This document shows, one piece after another, positions 8,936-20,900 of a stretch of DNA of 39,135 bases (positions are counted from its first letter, which is position 1; each line of letters begins with the position of its first letter). Location: contig CP070770.1 of NCBI GenBank assembly GCA_020345765.1, forward strand, positions 3,362,347 to 3,401,481. Direction: 5' to 3'. This DNA is from Deltaproteobacteria bacterium. Lineage in GTDB: Bacteria > Desulfobacterota > G020345765. A model generated the notes under the pieces. That model was given only the letters and a program-made list of their open reading frames with translations. It was not told the DNA's origin and made no database searches. A program made the translations under genes and the position numbers.

Positions 8936-11900
8936 ATGAGAAAGTTTTTTACCTTTGGTTTTTTTCTTCTATTTCTTGCTGGATTTATCAGTTCCAGCGC
9001 CGGACAGAAGCTTCCCAATAAAGGCAATTTCATTCGCCTCCGCACAGTTCAATTCGACCCCCAGAAAGGGAAGCCGGCTTTACCTAAAGGTTTACAGGTA
9101 GTGGAGTCTGAAATAAAAAAGAAAGGTTTTTATATCCTTCAATTTAAGGCTCCGGTTCGAAATGGCTGGAAGGAGAAATTGAAGATTCTGAAAGTAAAAT
9201 ATTTTAGCTATATACCTGAAAATGCTTATATCGTCAAGATGACTCCCGAAGAGAAACTCAAGGTAGAGAAACTTCCCGAAGTGCGTTGGGTCGGAATCTA
9301 CCAACCAGCTTATAAGATTCAGCCAGAGATATTGGAAGGCAAGTTTCATGAAGAGAAGGAAGATAGAATCAAGCTCATTATCCAGGTTTTTGCCGATGAA
9401 GACTACCAGTCAGTAGCTCAGAAAGCACGTAAGATCGGGTTTGATGTTCTTGAAACAACTGACGGTGTTTTCCATGAGGTTTTACGGTTGGAGGTTGCAA
9501 AATCAGGTCTTCGAGAGAAACTGAACTCATTGGCCAAAATCTCCGAAGTAGAATGGATCGAAGAATATGTTCCTCCTGAGTTTCACAACGACAGTGCCCG
9601 CTGGATTATTCAGTCATACGTTGCCGGAAACACTCCCTTATGGGATCGGGGCCTGACAGGTGGTGGGCAGATTGTAGGAACGGGAGATACCGGAGTGGAT
9701 GTGGATGCGTGTTTTTTTTATGATTCCAGTGAAGGAATTCCTGGTGAAATTCTAAACCCTAACCAGCGAAAGATTCTCGTTTACCATGACCTGGCAGGAG
9801 ATGGTGGTTATGATAGCTGTTTCTTTGCCCACGGAACCCACACTGCCGGTACCATTGCCGGGGATAACTTTGCTAACCTGGGGGCTTATGACCTTAATGA
9901 TGGGATGGCTTTCGATGCAAAATTGGTGATTCAGGACATTGGTTGGGGCTGCTCACTTACCGGGATTCCTGGTGATCTAAATTTTTATTTTCAGCAATCA
10001 TATGATGATGGTGCCCGGATCCATTCCAATAGCTGGGGGGCTTCCGTTGGAGGTGCCTACACGACTGCCTCTCAAAATTGTGATGAGTTTATGTGGTCAC
10101 ATAAGGATTTTCTGATTCTCTTTTCTGCCGGAAATGATGGGGCATTTGGAATTGGCTCTCCTGCTACCGCCAAGGATTTAATTTCAGTAGGGGCAACCGA
10201 GAATGATCATCCCGGATATGACCCGGAAAACGTGGCTGATTTCAGCAGTCAGGGACCCACAGATGATGGAAGATATAAACCCACTATTGGAGCCCCGGGA
10301 GACTATTTGAATTCAGCCTACGGAGATAACAATATATCAACCTTCAACTGTAATTATCAGCAGATGAGTGGAACCAGTATGGCCTGCCCTGCCACTGCCG
10401 GAGCGGCAGCTTTAATCCGTCAATACTTTACAGACGGTTACTATCCCAGTGGCACCCCAGACCCGGGAGACGCCTTTTCCCCAAGTGCGGCTTTGATAAA
10501 AGCTATCCTGGTCAACAGCGGTAAGAATATGTCGGGATCCTATATTGGAGGAGCAATACCCGGGACCGGACAGGGATGGGGGAGGATACTACTTGACGAT
10601 ACCCTTTTCTTCCCGGGAGATACAAAGGGTTTGGTAGTTATTGACGAGACTTCTGGATTGAATACCGGGGAGACTGCCGTTTATACATATTATGTTGACG
10701 GGAATAACCCCTTGGAAATTAGTCTGGTCTGGACGGATTATCCCTCCACTCCCTCAGCAATGATAAATTTGGTCAATGATCTTAATCTGGTAGTAACCGG
10801 GCCCAGTGGGACTTATCTGGGAAATAATTATTCTGGTGGTGAGTCAGTGCCCGGTGGAAGTGCTGACTACCTCAATGTAGTGGAAAATGTTCAGATCAAC
10901 TCTCCACTGGCCGGGTCTTACACCATTATGATCTCGGCTTTAAATGTCCCCCAGGGTCCTCAGCCTTATGCTCTGGTGGTTACCGGAGCCGCTGCCTGCA
11001 GCAGTAAGGGGATAGTCAGGTTCGATGCCGAGAAATACAACGGCACGGCTACCGTAAATATTACCCTGGCAGACTGTGACCTTAACCTTGATCCGGGAGT
11101 AATTGACAGTGCTACTGTTGGGATGACCAGCAATACCGAACCTACTCCCGAAATAGTTAGCGTATTGGAAACCGACCTGGATTCAGGGGTGTTTGCCGGT
11201 TCTATTTCCTTAAGCATTGGCACCCCCTCACCGGACGGAATCCTTCAGGTTTCTGACGGCGATGTAATTACCGTATCTTACGACGATGCTGATGATGGGA
11301 CTGGTAGCCTGGCGACGGATACCGATACTGCCTTGATCGATTCCTCCCCCCCGGTTATCACTAATGTTGATGCCCATCCTGACGCTTCGGGAACATTTGC
11401 CACGATTACCTGGAATACCGATGAGGAGAGTAACAGTGTGGTCTACTACGGGCTTACTCCTTCGCTGGGTCAGAACGAATCAGTGGCTATATTAAGTACA
11501 GATCACTCGGTAGTTCTTAACGGATTGGTTCCAATGAGTACTTATTACTTTGATGTGGAATCTACAGACTCGGTGGGTAACACCACCCGGGATGATAACA
11601 GTGGAGCCCATTATCAGTTCGGCACTACTCCACCGGAAATAGAAGTTTTTCCAACGAACCTGAATGTCACTATTCCCGAAGGAGTATGGACCGACCAGAT
11701 CATTACTATTTCTAATCTTGGAGTTGATGCTGATTTAACCTTTGATATTGTTGAAGAAGAATTAGGAATTGGTTTCATAGACGATATGGAAAGTGGAATT
11801 AATGGATGGGTAGCCAGTGGCCTCTGGCATCAAGTTGATGATTTTACCAGTCCTTGCCCTAACAGCCACAGCCCCACCCATAGCTGGTGGTATGGGCAAG

Positions 11901-14900
11901 ACTTTGCTTGCGATTATGACACTGGAATGTCCAATAGTGGCACTTTGGTATCGCCTTCATTTATTGCTCCTGAAAATCCAAACTTGACTTTCTGGAGCTG
12001 GGAGCAGACAGAGTGTGGTGGCGTTTGTTTTTATGATAAGCGCTATGTTGATATTTCAGTAAATGGAGGTGGTTTTATCAACATACTTGATTTAGGTACA
12101 GAAAATACCTGGTATCAAGTCAGTCAGGATCTCTCACCCTGGGTTAGTACCGGGGATACAGTTCAGTTACGTTTCCGGTTTGAAACGGGTGATGGGATTT
12201 TAAACAATTTTGACGGTTGGTATATTGATGATGTAATGATTGGCGGGGATATCCCCTGGCTTTCGGAGTTCCCTACCTCAGGTGCAGTATTCCCTCAAAG
12301 CTCTATTGATATTCTTGTTACTTTTGATTCAAGAGGATTAACTCCGGGAACCTACGAGGGTAATTTGGTTATCAATAATGATGACCCGGATGAAAATCCG
12401 GTAACAGTCCCGGTAACGCTAACGGTAACTCCTTCTCCGGCAATTGCCTATTTTAGCCATGTTATTGATGATGACTCTTCCGGGGAAAGCAATGGCAGTG
12501 GCAATGGAATAGCGGAGCCCGGAGAGATCGTGGAGGTTCCAGTTACCCTGATTAATAATGGAAGTGTTGATGGTTTTGGCATTACCGCCGCTCTCTCCAC
12601 TGATGATCCTTACATCACTATAAATGATAACTTTGAGGATTTCGGGGATATTCCGGTAGGTATTAATGTTACCAGCCCCGATGATTTCGATTTTATAGTA
12701 GATCCGTCTACTCCCTGCGACTACAATGTAACTTTTAACCTGGAGATATTTGATACGGGAAGCGGCTACTGGTCAGATAGCTTTGAGATTACCATTATGT
12801 GTGTTCCGGACATCGAAATCTCCCCTCCGGCTATGGCTGCTACCATTCTTGAGGGGGCAACGCTTGACCAGATCCTGAACATCTCCAACTTGGGAATTGC
12901 AGATTTGGACTTCGATATTACCGAACTCGGGGATGGAGGGATAACATTCTACATGCAGGCCTCCGATTATGACTCCGACCTCGTCAAGAGTATAGACGGC
13001 TCAGGGGCTGTTACGAGTTTTTATTCTATGACAGATCCCTGGGGTATAGACTTCAATGCAGGTTATATGTATGTTTGCTCAGGCGGTGGATATATCCATA
13101 AGGTTGACCCATCAGGCTCTGGCTCCGTATTCTTTACCGGAATGGGCAATTGCCGTGGGCTTGCATTCGACTCATCGGGAATGCTCTACGCTTCTGATGG
13201 GGCGGCTGGTGTTATTTACGCGATTGCCCCTGATGGTTCGGGAAGTATTTTTGCCTCTGGTCTAAACAACCCTATTGGGGTGGCTTTCGATACGGCGGGT
13301 AACTTATATGTTTCCGAATGGTCCGCCAATCAAATCACCAAGATTGATCCTACGGGCACTCCGTCGGTATTTGCGAGCCCCGTCCCTGATCCATATGATT
13401 TGGATTTTGACTCGGCGGGATACTTATATGCAGCAACAGGGTATAGTGGCATGGACATTAAGAAGATTTCTCCCGATGGCTTAACTATTGTCTCCTTTGC
13501 CACACTACCCGGCTGCTCATGGGTAACAGGTCTGGAAGTAGACAAAGGCACCGATCTGGTCTATGGGAGCTGTTCGGATGACGGGAATGTGTACTCGATC
13601 GACTCGACCGGAACGCCGACTTTGCTGGCCAACATCGTTGGGCCGCGGGTGTTCAACCTAACCCTCCCGATAGGGGGCTTCGGGGATGTCCTCTGGCTGA
13701 GTGAATCTCCAACCACCGGGACGGTAACTCCCGGGGGCTCGGAGGATATAACAGTAACCTATACTGCTACCGACCTCTCACCGGGAACCTATAGTGCGTC
13801 ACTGATCGTTAACAACAATGATCCAAATGATAATCCGGTAGCAGTCCCGGTAACTCTCACAGTAACGCCCTCACCGGCAATTGCCTATTTAAGCCATATT
13901 ATTGATGATGATTTTAGTGGTGGAAGCGAGGGTAATGGTAATGGAATAGTGGAACCCGGAGAGATGATAGAAATCCCGGTTACCTTAATAAATAATGGTA
14001 GTATGGATGGTTTCGGTATTACGGCTACCCTTACCACCGATGATCCTTACATCAGTATTGAAGGAGGCTTTGGATGGTTTGGGGATATTCCGGTAGGATC
14101 TACGGCTACCTGCCTTCCTGATGACTTCTTTTTTGATGTTAATGCATCTGCCCCCTGTGACCACATTGCAACTTTCAACCTGGAGATCTTTGATACGGGA
14201 AGCGGCTACTGGACTGATAGCTTTGAGATAACTATTATATGCCTCCCTGATATCGAAGTATCGCCTTCGGCCATGGCTGCCACAATTCCCGAAGGGACTA
14301 CAATTGACCAGATCCTGAACATCTCTAATACGGGTCTGGTTGATCTGGACTTCAACATCGTAGAAGTTGGGCCGGGCGGCAGTATCACGTTCCTCGATGA
14401 TACCTTTCCTGCCACAACCCTGGATCCCACGAAGTGGACTAACAATGGGGCTGAAGTCAACACCCTGGGCATCAATCCTCCAAGTCCGCCCTATGTGCTG
14501 GATCTAAAGGCCGGAGACTCCGTTACCTCGATGACATTCGATGCCTCCTTTGGGCCAGTAGATTATTCATATTGGTGGGAGCGACAGGGAGCAGGAGAAT
14601 CTCCTGATCCAAATGAGTATCTGCAATTTGAGTGGTGGGATGGAACTTCCTGGATCATGGAGCAACAGCATGCCTATAATGAGGGATCCACGACCAATTT
14701 CACCCAGGTAACCGGAACACTACCCCCTGGGGCTAGTTTTGATGGACTTCAAATCCGCTTCCGGAACACCAGCATATCCGGTTCCACCTTCGATGATTAC
14801 CTGGTAGATGATGTAACCATAGGGGCGATAGACGCAATTCTGTGGTTAGTTGAGAATCCCGAATCAGGCACCATTATACCAGCAAACTCCCAGCCGGTTG

Positions 14901-17900
14901 ATCTGACCTATTCGTCGGTTGACTTAGCTCCGGGAACATATACTGGTGACCTCAATATACACAGCAACGATCCCGATGAGGATCCAGTAACAGTTCCGGT
15001 AACTCTCACAGTAACTCCGTCCCCGGTAATTGCCTATTTAAGTTGTACTATTAATGATGACACTGCGGGGGAAAGCAGTGGTAACGGAAATGGTATGGCG
15101 GAGCCCGGAGAAATAATAGAGATAACGGTTACCCTGATTAATAATGGGAGTTTGGAAGGCTTTGGTATTACAGCTACCCTTTCTACCGATGATCCATTGA
15201 TCGTAATAAATGACAACTATGAAAGTTTCGGGAATATTCCGGCAGGTGCTAATGCTCCCAGTCTCGATGATTTCGATTTAATGGTAGATCCGGCTACTCC
15301 CTGTGATCATAATGTAACTTTAAACCTGGAGATTTTAGACTCGGGAAGCGGTTCCTGGACAGATAGCTTTGAAATAATCATTACTTGCGAGCCGGACATC
15401 GAAGTATCTCCTCCGGCCATGGCTGCTACTATTCCTGAATGGACTACACTTGACCAACTCCTGACCATCTCCAACTTTGGCATAGCGGATTTAAATTTCA
15501 ATATTACCGAAATAGGGGATATTCCTTGGCTAAGTGAATCTCCTACAACCGGAATTGTAATACCCGGCGATACAGATGAAATAATAATAACTTATGATGC
15601 CGGCAGCCTCCTGCCGGGAACCTACAGTGCGTCATTTAATATTAACAATAACGACCCAAATGATAATCCGGTGACAATCCCAATAACTCTTACAGTAACA
15701 GCCTCACCGGCGATTGCCTATTTAGGCCATATTATTGACGATGACTCTAATGGGGAAAGCGATGGTAGTGGCAATGGAATAGCAGAGCCCGGGGAGATCG
15801 TGGAGGTTCCAGTTACCCTGTTTAATAATGGAAGTGTCAATGGTTTTGGCGTTACGGCTACCCTTTCCACCGACGATCCCTACATCATCATAAATGACAA
15901 TTTTGAGGATTTCGGGGATATTCCGTCAGATACTGCAGTTACCAGTCCCGACGATTTCGATTTTTTAGTAGATCCTTCTACTCCCTGTAACTACACGGCA
16001 ACTTTAGACCTGGAGATTTTTGATTCGGGAAGTGGCTATTGGGTAGATAGCTTTGAGATAACTATTATGTGCGTGCCGGAGATTGAAGTCTCTCCCCCAG
16101 CTCTGGCTGCCACCATCCCCGTAGGGAGCACACTTGACCAGAACCTGACCATCTCAAATCTTGGAGCTGTTGTTGATTTAGACTTCAGTATTATAGAAGA
16201 AGAAGTTTCAACTTTAGCTAAAATAACAAGAAACTCTTCAAGTGCCTCGCCCGTTTTAACTGGATCTGGAGGGCCGGACGGATATGGTTATCGCTGGATA
16301 GATAGTGATGAGCCAGGAGGACCAGTTTATGATTTTATTGACATTGTCCCAATCGGGACGCAGATAACGGGAATATATGATGATACTAATGTTGGCCCTT
16401 TTAACATCGGCTTTGATTTCCCCTTTTATGGAAATACCTACAATAGCTTCCGCTTTTGTACCAATGGATTTATCAGCTTCACAAGCACATCAGCCCAATA
16501 CTCTAATACATCCATTCCCAGTAGCGGTGCTCCCTACAATCTAATTGCTCCTTTTTGGGACGATCTAAATTTCTCTTCCGGAGGGAGTGCCTATTATTAT
16601 TCAAACGGGGTAGATACCCTAATAATTTCTTACCTTGGTGTTCCCCATTATGGGTCAGGAGGGCCTTACACCTTTCAGATAATCCTCAAAGCGTCCGGCA
16701 CTATTACCTATCAATATGAATCAATGGGAATTCCAGACAACAGCGCCACTCTTGGTATTCAAAACAGCGATGGAAGCGATGGGCTTCAAGTTGTATATAA
16801 TAGCAGTTATGTCCACGATCTGCTGGCAGTTAGGATATCAAAAGGCGTGGACTGGTTGGAAGAGAACCCGGAATCTGGCATTGTGCCTCCAGCCAGTTCC
16901 CAAGATATCATTGTAACTTACGATGCAAGTAATTTAACTCCAGGCGTTTATAATGCCAATTTAATTATCAATAATAACGACCCGGATGAAAATCCGGTTA
17001 CAGTCCCGGTAACCCTCACAGTTATTGACTCGCCGGCAATTGCTTATCTGAACCATTTTGTTGATGATGATAACTTAGGGTCGAGTATTGGCAATGGTAA
17101 TGGAATAATAGAGCCCGGGGAGACAGTAGAGATTCCGGTTGCCTTGATTAATAATGGAAGTATGGATGGTTTTGGTATTACTGCCACCCTTTCAACCGAT
17201 GATCCCTACATTACTATAATTGATAACCTTGAGGATTTCGGTGATATTCCGATAGGTGTTAGTGTTACCAGCCCCGATGATTTCGATTTTTTGGTAGATC
17301 CGTCTACTCCCTGCGACCACAGTGTGATTTTCAACCTTGAGATTTTTGACTCCGGAAGCGGGCACTGGACGGATAGCTTTGAGATGAATGTTATGTGCGT
17401 ACCAGAGATTGAAGTCTCTCCACCAGCCATGGCTGCCACCATTCCTGAGGGGACTACACTTGACCAGATATTGACCATCTCCAATATAGGCAGCGAAGAT
17501 TTAGACTTCGAAATTATCGAAGGTGGTGGACCGGGAACTATTAGTGTGGCAATTTTCGACCACGACGCAACCGGCGATATTTCGTATTGGATTGGCGGTA
17601 ATATGAACTCATGGGCAGCCTATCAAACAGTTCTAAATGGTGATCCGGAAGGAAGGTTTAATGTAAGCATTATTACCGATCTTACAGACACCACTCTGGC
17701 TGGATTTGATGTTCTTATGCTTCCCGATAATGCGGTGCCTGATATCTATCTGGCTGATGTTGATTCATGGTTCCTTGAGGGAAAGAATATCATTGCCATT
17801 GATAGTGCTGCTTGTTACGCTCATTTCTCAGGCTATTTTCAACCTCTCAGTGCCGGGTCAAATGGTTACGGAACTTACTGGAACTATAATTCATCCCTTA

Positions 17901-20900
17901 ACGACCAGGAAGTTATCACCATTGATTTTATCACCAGGGCATATACAGTAGGGGATGTTATAGGCTCGTTGGTGGGAGATGCTCAACTTTTTGCCAGCAG
18001 CTTTTCCACAGAAGTAGTCGCCCTGACTGCAAAGGCATCTAATCCCAACATGACCTATGCTGCTTACAGAGATGTTCCGGGCAAGGGAAGAATAATCGTA
18101 TTGGGCCCTTATCAGACGCCACCTGCAGCAAATACTTATCCTCTAATTCAGGACGCCGCAGCATCCTTGGGCTTATATGGTGATATTCCCTGGCTGAGTG
18201 AATCCCCCATTATCGGAACTGTGATTCCTGGCAATACTGCTGGGATAACGGTCACCTATAACTCAACCGGTATGGCTCCCGGAACATATACCGGAAATTT
18301 AATCGTAAATAATAACGATCCGGATGAGAACCCAATAACTGTTCCGGTGACTCTCACGGTTGCTGCCTCTCCCCCAGCAATTGACTATTTAAGTCATGTT
18401 ATTGATGATGACTCTGCTGGGGAAAGCGGCGGCAACGCTAATGGAATTGCGGAGCCCGGGGAGATCGTGGAGGTTCCAGTTACCCTGATCAATAATGGGA
18501 GTGGTAATGGCTTAGGCATTACAGCCACTCTTTCTACCGATGACCTCTACATCACCATTAATGATAACTTTGAGGATTTCGGGGATATACCAGCAGGTAC
18601 TAATGTTGCCAGTCCTGATGATTTTGATTTTGTGGTAGATCCATCTGCTCCCTGCAACCATAATGTAACTTTTAATCTGGAGATATTTGATTCGGGAAGT
18701 GGCTACTGGACAGATAGCTTTGAGATAACTATTATGTGCGTGCCGGAGATAGAAGTTTCTCCTCCAGCAATGGCTGATACTTTGCCCGAGACGACTACGG
18801 GGTATCAGACTCTGACCATATCCAATATTGGCAGCGAAACCTTAATCTTCTTTATCGGCGAAGATCCTTCGGTAGACTGGCTTAGTGAAGATCCAGCCTT
18901 CGATGCAGTTGCACCAGGTGATTCTTCTGAAATTACCGTTACTTTTGATGCCACTAATTTGGCTGTGGGGAATTATTATGTTGATCTCACTATTTTAACC
19001 AATGACCCGAATGATCTTGTAGTTACCGTTCCGGTGAGCTTAACCGTCTTTCCCGGCCCCATTATGGCTTTTGAGAGTTTTACCATTGATGACGATAACA
19101 TGGGTGAGAGCCTGGGAGATGGTGATGGTTCTCCCGAGCCAGGAGAGAAGATCGAATTGGTGGTTACATTGATAAATGAAGGTATCTTAACGGGCTCAGG
19201 GATCATTGCTACTCTTTCTACCGCTGACCCGCTGATTAAGATTACCGATAACCAGGAGAATTTTGGCGATATTGCTGCGGGAGCCACTGGTGTCTGTCTC
19301 GATGACTTCGACTTTGTCGTTGATTCAAGCACCCCGGACGGACACATAGTGAGCTTTGCCCTTGATATTTCCTATTCCGGCAGCGGAACCTGGGTTGATA
19401 GCTTTGAGGTAGAGATTATCTTATTAAGCTCAATTTCCGGATGGGTAACCGAACTAAACTCCGGGGTAGGGATACCCGGAGCCACCGTTTCTTACGCGGG
19501 ATTAATAACCGGTTCGGTAGGCACCGATCCCGAGGGGTATTATCAAATTAACGGCCTATCGGGTGGCTCGTATACCCTTTCTGCCAGTGCTTCCGGTTAT
19601 CAGGACTCATCCACTCCTCAGGAGGTAGTAGTGCCACCGGATGCCACCGAAGTTAATTTTACCTTCATAGGACCTGAGATCGAGGTAGAGCCTGATGAGC
19701 TTCAGGCAGTAATAAATATTGGTCAGGGGATTTCTACAACGCAAAACTTATATATTTATAACCAAGGTAGCTGGGAGCTTACTTTTGAAATCCTGGAATT
19801 ACCCACGGGCCCGATTACTATCGGTGGGGGTCCTGATGAGGCGGGCTACCAGTGGATCGATAGTGATGATCCGGATGGTCCGGTTTTCAACTGGGTTGAT
19901 ATTTCTGCAATAGGGACGGAGATTACCGGTTTGGGTGATGATAGTAACATTGGACCATTTGGTATCGGTTTTGATTTCCCTTTCTATGGGAACCTCTTTA
20001 ATACCTTCCGTTTTTGCAGCAACGGCTGGATTAGCTTTGACAGTACTCTTACCAGCTTCGCCAATCAGCCCATCCCCAATGTTCTTGCCCCTACTAACCT
20101 GATAGCCTCCTTCTGGGATGACCTTGACTTCACTCAGGGAGGAAGGGCCTATTACTACTCGAACGGAGAAGATCTCCTCATAGTCGCGTTCCATGACGTC
20201 ATGAATATTAACAACGAGGGCCCATACACTTTTGAGATCGTCCTTACTCCCTCTGGTAATATTACCTTACAGTATCAAGAATTGGGCGGGCCAACTGATA
20301 ATGCTACCGTGGGCATCCAAAATAATGATGGGACCGTGGGACTGGAGATTGTTTACAACACAGCTTATCTGCACGATGCATTGGCAGTCCAGATCTTTCA
20401 AGGTCTATCCTGGCTTGCCGAGTCTCCTGACTCGGGTAGTATTTCCCCGGGAGGCTCAACCAATATTGAAGTAGTCTTCGATGCGAATGGGCTAAATGCT
20501 GGGACCTACACCGCCAGCCTCCTTATCTCCAACAACGATCCGGAGGAAGGCCAGCTCACAATTCCGGTTACTCTGAAGGTAAATAATCTCCCGGTTATTA
20601 CTTCAGTGGCACCAACTACGGCAACGGAGGGCTCTCTCTATAATTATGATGTTGAGGCCTTTGATGTAGATGATGATCCTCTAACTTATAATTTGACTCT
20701 TTCCCCTCTCGGGATGAGCATTGATCCATTAAATGGGCTAATCGAATGGACCCCAGTATACTCTCAGGTCGGAGGCAATCCTGTTAGTATTGAGGTTTCT
20801 GACGGTAATGGTGGAGTCGACACCCAGAGCTATATTATCGAGGTTGCCTTCATGGATAACGATGGCGACGGACTCCCTGATACCTGGGAAGAAAGCTATG

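Noticed and set aside
12434-19426. Seven regularly spaced repeats could be mistaken for a CRISPR-like or satellite array.
   Set aside because: They are 372-378 bp, in frame, and encode a diverged protein module with conserved motifs; spacing varies with inserted domains.
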